A stretch of 64,000 nucleotides of DNA from Glutamicibacter mishrai (GTDB lineage Bacteria > Actinomycetota > Actinomycetes > Actinomycetales > Micrococcaceae). Of the stretch, positions 1 to 8,380 are shown piece after piece (the first letter of the stretch is position 1; every line of letters starts with the position of its first letter). The notes beneath the pieces were generated by a model that did not search any database, was not told where the DNA came from, and saw only the letters and a program-made list of their open reading frames with translations. The stretch covers positions 496,001-560,000 of the forward strand of contig NZ_CP032549.1 in NCBI RefSeq assembly GCF_012221945.1. Direction: 5' to 3'. Made by a program: the position numbers and the translations under genes.

Positions 1-611
1 CCCCACGCATGCGGCAGCTTGGTTGCCCCAGTGTCGAGCACCATGGCCAGAATCTGTTCCACGTCGTCTCCCGCTTCCAGCCGCAGATCCAGATGGACGG
101 AAGATTTAGCGGACGTTTTCGGATGCTTCTCAGGCACCAGCACAATCATTGGTCCGAGACCGGCCGGATGCTTGAGCACTGTCGACGAGTGCTCGGCAGG
201 TTGAAATCCGGTGAGCTTCGCCCAGAATATGGCATCTCGTTCTGGATCAGAGCTAAGTATTTCTACCGCTAGCAAAGCCAGTGGGCGTGACGATTCGGAT
301 GCCTGGCCGAGAACAAAATACGTTCGCGCAGCGGCGTCCGCATGTTCGCCGCGAGTCGCGCCCTGGTAATCAACGGTTGTTTTCTCATAGTCTTCCGCTG
401 AAGCCAGCACCGGGAAGACCCGTTGCGACTCGGGCTGCGGATCCGGGACCGTTGGAAAACAAATATCGAGAAACTGTTCGCCAGCAAGCGCAAGCCGGGT
501 TTCAAACCCGCCCTCGTTATCCGTCAGGGTTTCGCTCCCCAGCAACTCTTCCCAGTGCTTTCCCTGCCGGCGTGGGGAGTCAGCATCAAAAACCAGATTT
601 TCCCAGTACAT
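1..611 (-). CDS. VOC/glyoxalase-like protein, C-terminus cut by window edge
   Basis: The reading frame is open from an ATG at 609-611 to the window edge, so the C-terminus is missing. A good Shine-Dalgarno (GAGGA) lies 5 bases before the ATG. The visible 203 residues begin MYWENLVFDADSP and contain two paralogous halves: one around residues 1-65, and a second starting near ALLAVEILSSDPERDAIFWAKLTGF with VHLDLRL. This is the pattern of glyoxalase-like (VOC) proteins of actinobacteria, which often bind small ligands without a proven reaction. Substrate unknown. It is followed on the + side by a strong hairpin and a gene of unrelated function. Confidence 0.7.
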   Translation of the reverse strand, partial: MYWENLVFDADSPRRQGKHWEELLGSETLTDNEGGFETRLALAGEQFLDICFPTVPDPQPESQRVFPVLASAEDYEKTTVDYQGATRGEHADAAARTYFVLGQASESSRPLALLAVEILSSDPERDAIFWAKLTGFQPAEHSSTVLKHPAGLGPMIVLVPEKHPKTSAKSSVHLDLRLEAGDDVEQILAMVLDTGATKLPHAW

Positions 612-662
612 CTATCCTCGACTTGAATTTGCCGCTCTCGGCGAGCGCCTTGTGGACGGTCA

Positions 663-697
663 GATCCCGCCGCAACTGATGGCGTTGCGGCGGGATC
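663..697. terminator. Hairpin between VOC gene and PEP-mutase-family gene
   Basis: A perfect 14-bp inverted repeat (GATCCCGCCGCAAC / GTTGCGGCGGGATC) with a 7-base loop lies 18 bases beyond the stop of the minus-strand gene at 716-1483. There is no clear T-tract on either side, so it may stop transcription imperfectly or only protect the mRNA 3' end. Confidence 0.6.
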
Positions 698-715
698 ACC
701 TTGATTCGGACATTC

Positions 716-1483
716 TTAGCTTTGGCGCCATGCGCCAAGCTGCTGGGTTGAGACTTCAGCCAACCACTTTTGCCATAGCGGTCCGAAGCTCACGCGCCTC
801 ACTCCGAGTGCGCGCAGGGCGGCGAGGTCTCCGGCAGCATGGGCGGTCACCGGGTGGGCGGTGACATTCACTGGAATCGAGACGGCCTGGACCACCTGCT
901 CAACCTGTTCGGCAGTGGACAGGGCTACCGGATAGACACTCCGGGCTCCTGCTTCTTCCAGCAGCTTGATACGCGCAATAGCTTCTCCCAGCGGATCGGC
1001 AAACTGATCGCTGAGTTTCACGGCATCGGTACGTCCATTGATGACAAATTCCACACCTGCTGTGTCAGCGGCTTCGCGAACACCGTGGATGTAGTCTGCA
1101 TGCTCTTGGCGGTCGCGAACGCGCTTGCCTTCTTTGTGCACTACGTCTTCGATATTCACGCCGACTGCGCCAGCGGCGAAGACACGTTCAAACAGCTCTT
1201 GCGGGCTCAGGCCATACCCGGATTCCACATCTGCGCTCACCGGTACATCCACCGCCCCTGTGATCCGTTGAACCACAGCCAGGTAATCGGCGAAGTCCAT
1301 CTGTTCCCCGTCTGCGCTGCCAATGGAATCTGCAACGGGGTGGCTGCCGATGGTCAAGCTGGCGAACCCGGCGTCGGCTGCCAGCGAGGCGCTAAAGGTG
1401 TCCCACACTGTGGGCATGACCAGAAGTTCCCCGGATTCGTGCTGGATTGCGAGGTTGTGGGCACGTTCTTTGAAATCCGACAA
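716..1483 (-). CDS. Isocitrate lyase/PEP mutase family protein
   Basis: A 255-residue cytosolic TIM-barrel protein of the isocitrate lyase/phosphoenolpyruvate mutase superfamily, which cleaves or forms C-C or C-P bonds next to a carboxylate. Family signatures seen are DVESGYGLS (metal/substrate-binding acidic residues) and GVNIEDVVHKEGKR. The KKCGH catalytic loop of true isocitrate and 2-methylisocitrate lyases is absent, so lyase activity of that type is unlikely; the physiological substrate cannot be named. The start is a TTG, chosen because a perfect AGGAGG sits 5 bases upstream and the family N-terminus (ERAHNLAIQH) follows immediately. It stands alone, with GNAT and VOC genes as neighbours. 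Confidence 0.85.
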   Translation of the reverse strand: MSDFKERAHNLAIQHESGELLVMPTVWDTFSASLAADAGFASLTIGSHPVADSIGSADGEQMDFADYLAVVQRITGAVDVPVSADVESGYGLSPQELFERVFAAGAVGVNIEDVVHKEGKRVRDRQEHADYIHGVREAADTAGVEFVINGRTDAVKLSDQFADPLGEAIARIKLLEEAGARSVYPVALSTAEQVEQVVQAVSIPVNVTAHPVTAHAAGDLAALRALGVRRVSFGPLWQKWLAEVSTQQLGAWRQS

Positions 1484-1574
1484 TGCGTCCTCCTGAAGTT
1501 AGTGGTTCGAGCCCAGTCTACGGAGGCCGAACCACTTGCCAATAGGCTTATCGCAAACTTTCAGTGACAGCCGC

Positions 1575-2150
1575 TCAGCCCAGAGCAAACACCAATGATT
1601 CGCTTCGGCGCGAATTCGACTTGTTGGCGATCGGGCGGCGCTGGATGAGAACGAATCCGGACTTTTCCAGCACTCGGATGGATGCCGCGTTCTGGGGGTC
1701 GCAGGTTGCTTCGATCCTGCGCAGTCCTAGCTTTTCACAGCCAAGCTGAATCAGCAGGCCCGCGACTTCGGTGGCAAGACCTTGGCCCCAATAATCCTGG
1801 TTCAGGGTGTACCCCATCTCCCCCACCAGGCCGGTGTCGTCGGTTCGCCAGATAGCAGCGGAACCGATGACCTTTTCTTCCATCATCACCGCGGTCATCA
1901 TGCGGCCAGGCCGGACGATCATCGCATCCGCGATGAAGGATTCGGTTTCAGCCAGAGTATTCGGGCCCCACAAGGAATAGCGGCAGACCTCCGGATCGGA
2001 GGTGTAGGCATGGACCTGCATCAGGTCGCGAGCCAGGAATCCGGCGAGCGCAACCCTTGGGCCGACGGCTGCTATCTGCCGTGATCCCGGTGCTTCGGCT
2101 TGGGTTCCGGATGTGCTGGGATCTTCAAATCCAGGTTTGATGCGAATCAT
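1575..2150 (-). CDS. GNAT family N-acetyltransferase (RimJ/RimL type)
   Basis: 191 residues. The acetyl-CoA binding fold of RimJ/RimL-type GNATs is visible: GEMGYTLNQDYWGQGLATEVAGLLI (motif A with Q-x-x-G-x-A) and NAASIRVLEKSGF near the C-terminus, typical of enzymes that acetylate protein N-termini or small amines. The first ~35 residues are poorly conserved in such proteins and the ATG has only a weak AAGG upstream, so translation could start later. Acceptor substrate unknown. Monocistronic by position. Confidence 0.85.
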   Translation of the reverse strand: MIRIKPGFEDPSTSGTQAEAPGSRQIAAVGPRVALAGFLARDLMQVHAYTSDPEVCRYSLWGPNTLAETESFIADAMIVRPGRMMTAVMMEEKVIGSAAIWRTDDTGLVGEMGYTLNQDYWGQGLATEVAGLLIQLGCEKLGLRRIEATCDPQNAASIRVLEKSGFVLIQRRPIANKSNSRRSESLVFALG

Positions 2151-2329
2151 CCTTGGGGCTCATTGCTGGTCAGGTGGAAGGCGAAGGGGCGGACCCTATC
2201 TGAATTTCCAGCCTACCCGTGAGGATATTTCGCAGCTGTTAAGCGGGGTTGAGATTCTTTCCTGTTTTTGGAATCGTGGCACCCACATGCCCTGACCTTG
2301 GTATGTCCGCAACCGGAAGGAGAGCCATC

Positions 2330-2626
2330 GTGCTCGCACTGACCGATCAAGCAGCATCCATCGTGACCGCTATTGTCACCAACCAGTCCGAGGCCGAGAA
2401 CGCGGGACTGCGCATTCACCAGGCCGACAAGACCAACGCTCCTGAAGAAGCGGCCTTCGCCATCCAGATCGTTCCCCAGCCAGAGGAAACCGACACCGTG
2501 ATTTCCGGTGAAGGCAGCCCGGTATACCTCGACGAGCTCGTCGCTGATGAGCTGGATGACAAGGTATTGGACGCCGCCGTTGATGAGCAGGGAGGCGTCA
2601 GCTTCCAGATCTTGGTTCAGAACTAA
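2330..2626 (+). CDS. HesB/IscA-like (A-type carrier fold) protein without cysteines
   Basis: A 98-residue acidic protein. It resembles the HesB/IscA (Fe-S biogenesis) fold in its N-terminal LTDQAASIVTAIV helix and the GLRIHQ and DxxVLDAAVDEQGG..SFQI elements. However, no cysteine occurs anywhere in the translation, so the three Cys ligands of functional A-type carriers are missing. Actinobacteria commonly carry such Cys-less adhesin/HesB-annotated proteins of unknown role. The start is a GTG with GGAAGGAGAG upstream; a longer ATG frame lacks a ribosome site. It ends in a strong terminator at 2658-2685. Confidence 0.75.
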   Translation: MLALTDQAASIVTAIVTNQSEAENAGLRIHQADKTNAPEEAAFAIQIVPQPEETDTVISGEGSPVYLDELVADELDDKVLDAAVDEQGGVSFQILVQN

Positions 2627-2657
2627 TAGTTCTGCCCCTACCCCATAGACTTCCATC

Positions 2658-2690
2658 GAGAGCCACCTTTTACTAGGTGGCTCTCGTTGT
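2658..2690 (+). terminator. Rho-independent terminator after HesB-like gene
   Basis: An 11-bp perfect stem (GAGAGCCACCT / AGGTGGCTCTC), 6-base loop, followed by GTTGTCTCTTAATCTT. It lies 32 bases after the stop of the HesB-like gene. Confidence 0.8.
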
Positions 2691-2762
2691 CTCTTAATCT
2701 TGGCGACACGGTGGGCATCGGCCAGATTCGCAGATAGTGCCGATGCGGTAAAGAATGGCTGT

Positions 2763-3884
2763 ATGCCTTTCGCTGATCAACTCATCGGCGTGGACGTCGC
2801 TGAACGCCTCGTGCACGAACTACAAGCCGTCGACCCGCAACGTTCGCTGGCAAACCTCAGCAGCGCAACACAAGCGCTGCAACCGTTGAGCTTGCGTGAA
2901 CGCTCCGATGCCCTGCGTGATGGGCTGCTGGCTGACTATCCGCAGTCCTATGCGGAGTTAGCGGATGCCGTCAAGAAGGCTGCAGAGTACTCGCAGTCCT
3001 TTACCGGCTGGATGATCTGGCCGGTCACCTCGGCATTGGCAACGCGTGCAGCCGATGAAAATACAGGTTCCGCTTTCGAGGACGCCATGGGCATGATGGC
3101 TTTGTTGACCCCTCGCCTGAGTTCAGAGTTCGCCATTCGCGTGTTGCTCAAACATGATCTTGAGAAGGCCTTGGCATTCGCCCAAGAATGGACCGGCGCG
3201 CCCAACGAACATGTACGGCGCTTGGCCAGCGAAGGCACGCGCCCTTATCTTCCATGGGCTATTCGCGTCCCGCAGATCCTGGAAGATCCTGCCTGCACCA
3301 TCCCAATCCTGGATGCCCTTTACCGCGACCCGAGCGACTACGTTCGCCGTTCTGTAGCGAACCATCTCAATGACCTCAGTCGCAATGAACCTGAGCTCGT
3401 GGTTGAAACTGCGCAACGCTGGCTGAAGACTCCGGAGCCCACCACCATGGCTGTGGTTAAACACGGGCTACGCACCCTCATCAAGCGCGGGAATCCAGAG
3501 GCTCTGGCACTGCTTGGATTCGGCACCCCTACGGTGAAGATCGATGGGCCTCACATTGAACAACGCCATGTGGTTTGGGGTGACTCCGTGAACTTCACCG
3601 CCTCAGTGCTCAATACCGGGAGCGAACCGATGCCGCTGGCCATTGATTACGTGCTGCATCATCGTAAGGCCAATGGACTCACCAAAGCCAAAGTCTTCAA
3701 ACTCTCTACGCGCACCCTCGCTCCGGGTGAAACGTTGAAGATTGACCGCTCGCATTCGTTCAGGGCGATCACCACACGGCGCTACTACCCAGGAACCCAT
3801 TCGGTAGCCTTACAGGTCAATGGAAAGCCCACGGACAGCGTTGATTTCGAACTGCTGGCTGACGCCGTGGAGGATCCTCAGTAA
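2763..3884 (+). CDS. DNA alkylation repair protein, AlkC-like with Ig-like tail
   Basis: 373 residues from the ATG at 2763 (MPFADQLIG); the upstream in-frame ATG at 2700 lies in non-conserved sequence. The body is made of HEAT-like repeats of the AlkC/AlkD DNA glycosylase superfamily, with YVRRSVANHLNDLSRNEPELV matching the most conserved repeat. AlkC excises 3-methyladenine and 3-methylcytosine from alkylated DNA. From about residue 260 the sequence changes to a beta-rich Ig-like domain (VKIDGPHIEQRHVVWGDSVNFTASVLN..), the extra C-terminal domain known in AlkC. Acts on genomic DNA in the cytoplasm. Confidence 0.82.
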   Translation: MPFADQLIGVDVAERLVHELQAVDPQRSLANLSSATQALQPLSLRERSDALRDGLLADYPQSYAELADAVKKAAEYSQSFTGWMIWPVTSALATRAADENTGSAFEDAMGMMALLTPRLSSEFAIRVLLKHDLEKALAFAQEWTGAPNEHVRRLASEGTRPYLPWAIRVPQILEDPACTIPILDALYRDPSDYVRRSVANHLNDLSRNEPELVVETAQRWLKTPEPTTMAVVKHGLRTLIKRGNPEALALLGFGTPTVKIDGPHIEQRHVVWGDSVNFTASVLNTGSEPMPLAIDYVLHHRKANGLTKAKVFKLSTRTLAPGETLKIDRSHSFRAITTRRYYPGTHSVALQVNGKPTDSVDFELLADAVEDPQ

Positions 3885-4003
3885 CAGCAGTTCCACGACT
3901 GTGGCTGGGCATTCCCAACAAATTGGTGTTTTTTCGTCGGGTGCTTCTCTTGTAATTCTCGCTTTCGTGGGCGATTGTTCAATTGAGTCGCAAAGGAGCG
4001 CGC

Positions 4004-4597
4004 ATGGACGCGGAAACAGAAAGTCGCAAGGAATGGGCCACCATTCCCAATGCGATCACGGTGCTCCGTTTTTTACTGGTAATACCAATATGCATTTACG
4101 TCGTCTCTGGAACCCACCCCACGCTAACGGCTCTACTGCTCTTGGCCTTTGGATTAAGTGACTGGGTTGACGGCTTCATTGCACGCAAGTTTTCTCAGGT
4201 GTCCAAGCTTGGAATTTTGCTTGATCCCATTGCGGATCGACTGGGGATCGTGGCCATTGCGGTTGCTTTGGTAGTTGCCGGGCTGATTCCCTTGTGGGTC
4301 GGCCTCGTGATCTTCTGTGTCGATTTGATATTGCTGGGCACCTATTTTTTCCTGCGCTTATCGCAACCGCCGGCTTCAACGTGGCTCGGAAAAATTAGAA
4401 CTGCTCTGATGATGCTGGGGTTGGCATGTGTGGCGGTGGGCCGCATTGATCAGTTTGTGTTCCTTTATGTACCGGGAATCTTTGTCTTATCGGCAGGGAC
4501 GTTACTACATATCGTGGTTGGGTACGGCTACTTCCAAATCATGCGTGGCCAGGCAAAGAAAGAACCAGTGGTACCGGCTGAATCCGACAATCAATAG
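4004..4597 (+). CDS. CDP-alcohol phosphatidyltransferase family membrane protein
   Basis: 197 residues with several hydrophobic segments. The complete CDP-alcohol phosphatidyltransferase signature DGx2ARx8Gx3Dx3D is present (DGFIARKFSQVSKLG then ILLDPIADR). These enzymes transfer a phosphatidyl group from CDP-diacylglycerol to glycerol-3-phosphate, inositol or another alcohol at the membrane. The sequence does not fix the acceptor; PgsA-like proteins are the closest guess. The start at 4004 was chosen because AAAGGAG lies 5-6 bases upstream; the in-frame ATG at 3983 has none. Confidence 0.85.
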   Translation: MDAETESRKEWATIPNAITVLRFLLVIPICIYVVSGTHPTLTALLLLAFGLSDWVDGFIARKFSQVSKLGILLDPIADRLGIVAIAVALVVAGLIPLWVGLVIFCVDLILLGTYFFLRLSQPPASTWLGKIRTALMMLGLACVAVGRIDQFVFLYVPGIFVLSAGTLLHIVVGYGYFQIMRGQAKKEPVVPAESDNQ

Positions 4598-4715
4598 CTG
4601 AAGCGATCAGTTGCACGGCTTTAAGTTCGTGCCGCTGATAGTTTTGGAGAGACAGCAGGGTAATGCCCGATCGATTTGTTTGGCCCCAACGAGAGTAGAA
4701 GTTCCGCAACTGCTT

Positions 4716-5420
4716 ATGGCAAATTTTCATCCGGGTAGCTCCTACAATGCCGATCGTGCTTCTTCATCCGTGCGACCGTGGTCCGCGCAATTTCGTAGCA
4801 TGCTGTTCAAAAGTATTTTTGTTGCCGTCTTCATGACGATTTGGGTGCTTCTGTCCGGCACCGGACAGATGACGACCAATCAGATTAATAAGATTGACCC
4901 GGACGGTAGCTTCGCGGGAACCGTTGCTGCAGCATGCGCCATGGTATTCATCGTGCTTGTGGTCGACTTTCGCCGCAGCGGCTCTGGGTTGCCCGCCGTC
5001 GGCCTGACGCGATTGCTCATGTCTTCAACCTTGTGCGCGGTTGCCGTTCTTTTGCTATTCATGGCCAGCTGGCCCATCTCTGTTAAGCAAGAATTCTTTG
5101 GGACTCCTGTCACGGCTGAGTACCTTTCAAATCCGAAGGCCTTCGCACTGGCTGCCGCATTTGTTTGCGCATCGTACTTTTGGTCCAATTTATCCCTCAT
5201 CGGATTCACCATGGGCAGACCCTCTGGGCACCTAGTCGGTTTCGCAATCCTGTTTCTGATCGTAGGACTCGGGATATGGCTGGGGAGCGATTTGTTCGGA
5301 AGTCCAGCTTCCGAAGGGAACCTGAGCCTGTGGCTAGGTCTTGCCATAGCGGGTTTTGCTCTACAACCCCTCGCGAGCATTTTCATCAAGCGAAACATCC
5401 AAAAACAACAAGAGTCCTAA
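4716..5420 (+). CDS. Hypothetical multi-pass membrane protein
   Basis: About 234 residues (start uncertain; in-frame ATGs also at 4611 and 4800). I do not recognise the family. About six hydrophobic helices can be seen, e.g. SIFVAVFMTIWVLL, VAAACAMVFIVLVV, LMSSTLCAVAVLLLFMA, LVGFAILFLIVGLGIWL and LSLWLGLAIAGFALQPL, ending in a basic KRNIQKQQES tail on the presumed cytoplasmic side. It follows the phosphatidyltransferase on the same strand after a ~120-base gap that could hold its own promoter. Confidence 0.6.
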   Translation: MANFHPGSSYNADRASSSVRPWSAQFRSMLFKSIFVAVFMTIWVLLSGTGQMTTNQINKIDPDGSFAGTVAAACAMVFIVLVVDFRRSGSGLPAVGLTRLLMSSTLCAVAVLLLFMASWPISVKQEFFGTPVTAEYLSNPKAFALAAAFVCASYFWSNLSLIGFTMGRPSGHLVGFAILFLIVGLGIWLGSDLFGSPASEGNLSLWLGLAIAGFALQPLASIFIKRNIQKQQES

Positions 5421-5504
5421 GTCGACAAGCAAAAGATTGGTCTTGGCATGACAAAGGCCTGTTCAAGCGACACCCAGGCGCTTTAACCCAGGTGAGCAAT
5501 CGGG

Positions 5505-6011
5505 CTACTCCCCCGCGAGCACCGCAAGCTCTTGGCTGCGTGGTTGCCAGAATGCCGCACGAACTGCTGTCAGTTCGTGGCAGCGTCCAGCTGCCAACTC
5601 ATCCAGTGCCCGAATATAGTCCGGAACTATTTCTCGCGGCAGCCTCAGCCCCATCGTCAGGTGAGGTGTCCAACGCGGGCCTCTTCCTTCAGTGTTCTCG
5701 ACACTGATTTCCCGTGCCGCACATTCCAGCTCGTCAGTAGTTTCCAGCAGCCAGGCAACGGTTTGCTTGCGTCCAGTGCCGAAAACCACTGTGCCTACGC
5801 GGCTAAGCTTCGCCGGCACTACAGAAGGAAGTACCTCAGAAGCGCGCTGTATAACCACGTCAGCCAGGCTGTGCGCGAAGGTGATGCTGATGTGTGGAGT
5901 CTGGTTCTGCACCGGAAACCCCTTGAGTGCCAACTCGTCAAAGATTTCCCTGATCTGTTGCTCTTCTGGATCGTCCAGATACAACAGAATATTTTCTGGT
6001 GAACGACTCAT
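5505..6011 (-). CDS. 2'-5' RNA ligase/2H phosphoesterase family protein
   Basis: 168 residues. Two H-x-[ST] motifs, TPHISITF near residue 38 and TPHLTMGL near residue 122, define the 2H phosphoesterase fold (2'-5' RNA ligase, ThpR, cyclic phosphodiesterases). The protein would act on 2'-5' or cyclic phosphodiester bonds of RNA or nucleotides. The start at 6011 has GGAGG about 12 bases upstream; a longer frame to 6110 lacks homology. No operon partner. Confidence 0.78.
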   Translation of the reverse strand: MSRSPENILLYLDDPEEQQIREIFDELALKGFPVQNQTPHISITFAHSLADVVIQRASEVLPSVVPAKLSRVGTVVFGTGRKQTVAWLLETTDELECAAREISVENTEGRGPRWTPHLTMGLRLPREIVPDYIRALDELAAGRCHELTAVRAAFWQPRSQELAVLAGE

Positions 6012-6224
6012 TGATGCTGCGCCCCTCCGTTCATTTCTGTTGAACGTAGTTTCCCACGCCCAGCTCATTGAGCCAGTTCTCCCACACACCGAGGGTCCGC
6101 CTGGGGACAACTGCCCAGCCGGCTATTCCGGTGTTTGCCGCCGATGGTTGACGGTGGACGCGATATGGCACAAGATGGCAATCACTTTTGTAAGGTCTAT
6201 TTCAACCAATGGAGTGTGCCAGTC

Positions 6225-7076
6225 ATGGCAACTTGCGAAGCTAACGGCGTCGAACTAGGGGTTCAAAGCTTTGGGGATCTCGCGGATCCCCTGTTGTTGT
6301 GCATCGGCGGCACCACGATGCTTTCTTGGCCCGACGAACTTTGTCACGCTCTGGCGCGAGGCGGCCGTCATGTAGTCCGTTTCGATTTGCGTGATAGCGG
6401 AGAATCCACCACCATTGATCCACTTAATCCGGACTATACGTTGCGCGATCTAGCAGCAGACGCTGCAGCCCTCGCCGTGTCCATAGACCCTAGACCGGCT
6501 CACTTAGCAGGCATTGGAGTTGGCGCCATGGTCGCCCAGGTCGCCACCTTGGACTATCCGCAAGCATTCTCAGAACTCACGCTTATTGGCTCCCGCCCGG
6601 TAGCTCCAGGACCGGTTGATCCAGACCTGCCAGATCATGATCAATCAACACTGGGTCAATTGTTTTCACGATCAATGCCAGACTGGACTGACCGCGAGGC
6701 CGTCGCCAGCTACGCAGCTGAAGGCGCCAGCATTCTTGGCAACAGCCCGGAGAATGCGCGTCAGCTAGCGGCTCGCGTCTGGGACAGGACTCCAGATGCG
6801 TCAGCACCTGTGCATATGGCGAATCAGCTCGGAATGGTGTTTTCCAAACTTGATTGCACGCCCCGTTGGCGTGAACGCCTAGGCGACATCACTCTGCCGA
6901 CGCTAGTAGTCCATGGCCGCAAGGATCCCTTCTTTCCGCTGGGCAATGGCCAAGCATTAGCCCACGAGATCCCCAATGCACAGCTCCTCGTGCTTGAAAG
7001 CGCTTCAACAGCAATCCCTGCTTCGAACATCGCAGAAGTGGCCGGCGCGATGCTAGATCTGGGAGGAAGCCGGTAA
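6225..7076 (+). CDS. Alpha/beta-hydrolase fold protein lacking Ser nucleophile and His
   Basis: 283 residues, similar in layout to RdmC/aclacinomycin-methylesterase-type hydrolases: oxyanion region LLLCIGGTTMLSW, RFDLRDSGESTT, and an acid loop VVHGRKDPFFP. The nucleophile elbow, normally G-x-S-x-G, reads G-I-G-V-G-A here, so the serine is glycine. The usual late histidine (GH in the last loop) is replaced by ESASTAIP. The fold is therefore kept but the classical triad is not; a binding or non-hydrolytic role, or decay, is implied. The start at 6225 has TGGAG upstream. It precedes a thiolase by about 100 bases. Confidence 0.8.
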   Translation: MATCEANGVELGVQSFGDLADPLLLCIGGTTMLSWPDELCHALARGGRHVVRFDLRDSGESTTIDPLNPDYTLRDLAADAAALAVSIDPRPAHLAGIGVGAMVAQVATLDYPQAFSELTLIGSRPVAPGPVDPDLPDHDQSTLGQLFSRSMPDWTDREAVASYAAEGASILGNSPENARQLAARVWDRTPDASAPVHMANQLGMVFSKLDCTPRWRERLGDITLPTLVVHGRKDPFFPLGNGQALAHEIPNAQLLVLESASTAIPASNIAEVAGAMLDLGGSR

Positions 7077-7177
7077 CTGGGGCCAAAGTGGAATCACAAC
7101 CCTAGACAATGACCTGGGACTTGGGCATTGTTGGTCAAAGATCGTCAATTGACTTGAGCACTTTCGGGAGGCACCTC

Positions 7178-8326
7178 ATGGGCGAGGCCTACATCATCGA
7201 TGCACTGCGCACTGCTGTAGGGAGGCGCGGAAAGTCATTAGCCGGTGTGCACCCACTTGATTTGGCAGCAACGCCACTAGCCGAACTGGTTCGACGCAAT
7301 AACGTCGACTCAGGAGAATACGACGAAATCATTCTCGGGTGCATCGACCAGGTGGGACCCCAAGCCATGGATATCGCTCGTAATGCGTGGCTCGCGGCCG
7401 GTCTGTCCGAGCATGTCCCTGGAACCACTGTGGAACGCCAATGCGGCTCTGGCCAGCAAGCGGTTTCCTATGCAGCGCAGGCAGTGATGAGTGGCAGCAG
7501 CGATCTCGTCGTGGCCGGCGGCGTGCAATCCATGTCCAGCATTCCGCTGTCCTACTCGAACGCGGCGGCGAAGGACTTCGGCTTCCCCGATCCCTATCAT
7601 GGTTCCAAGCTGTGGGCAGCACGTTATGCAGGCGAAGAGATTTCGCAGTTCCGTGGCGCCGAGATGATGGCCCAACGCTGGGGATTCACGCGAGAGCAGC
7701 TGGAGGACTTTGCCGTTACCTCCCACGAGCGGGCCTTGACTGCCCAGGCCCAAGGATACTTTGACCGCGAAGTCCTGGCGATGGATGAGTTGGCCGTTGA
7801 TGAAGGGCCAAGGACCCCGGATCGCGCCAAGATGGCCAGCCTCGCGCCCATAACCGATGGCGGATTGCACACCGCGGCCACCGCCTCGCAAATGTCTGAC
7901 GGTGCGGCCATGTTGCTCATTGCCTCCGAAGCTGCAGTCAAGCGCTACGGCCTGAAGCCACGGGCGCGCATTCACCACGTCTCTGCCCGAGGAGATGACC
8001 CCATCATGATGCTCTCTGCACCAATCCGCGCAACAAAGTACGCATTGGAACGCACAGGATTGTCCCTCCAAGATATGGACCGCGTCGAGATCAACGAAGC
8101 TTTCGCAGCCGTGGTCTTGGCCTGGGAGAAAGAAACCGGCGCGGATATGTCCAAGGTCAACGTCAATGGTGGCGCGATCGCCCTGGGCCACCCTATCGGC
8201 GCTACCGGAGCCCGTTTGATGACATCATTGCTCCACGAGCTTGAACGCAGCGACAGCCGTTGGGGACTGCAAACGATGTGCGAAGGCGGCGGGCAAGCAA
8301 ATGTCACCATCATTGAGCGCCTGTAG
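7178..8326 (+). CDS. Thiolase family protein (acetyl-CoA C-acyltransferase)
   Basis: 382 residues, full thiolase length. All three catalytic blocks are present: nucleophile Cys in VERQCGSGQQAVSYA (~residue 85), NEAFAAV, and GGAIALGHPIGATGAR with His, plus CEGGGQA near the C-terminus with the acid/base Cys. It catalyses CoA-dependent cleavage of 3-ketoacyl-CoA, or the reverse condensation. The start has GGGAGG 6 bases upstream; the ORF extends upstream without homology. It lies 54 bases before an acyl-CoA dehydrogenase, consistent with a small beta-oxidation operon. Confidence 0.92.
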   Translation: MGEAYIIDALRTAVGRRGKSLAGVHPLDLAATPLAELVRRNNVDSGEYDEIILGCIDQVGPQAMDIARNAWLAAGLSEHVPGTTVERQCGSGQQAVSYAAQAVMSGSSDLVVAGGVQSMSSIPLSYSNAAAKDFGFPDPYHGSKLWAARYAGEEISQFRGAEMMAQRWGFTREQLEDFAVTSHERALTAQAQGYFDREVLAMDELAVDEGPRTPDRAKMASLAPITDGGLHTAATASQMSDGAAMLLIASEAAVKRYGLKPRARIHHVSARGDDPIMMLSAPIRATKYALERTGLSLQDMDRVEINEAFAAVVLAWEKETGADMSKVNVNGGAIALGHPIGATGARLMTSLLHELERSDSRWGLQTMCEGGGQANVTIIERL

Positions 8327-8380
8327 CTTAGAACCAAATCGAGATGGGCAAAAGATAGATTTTCTGAGCAAGGAGAAACC

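Noticed and set aside
7310..8191. 293-codon minus-strand open frame
   Set aside because: Antisense to the thiolase gene; composition without domain logic.
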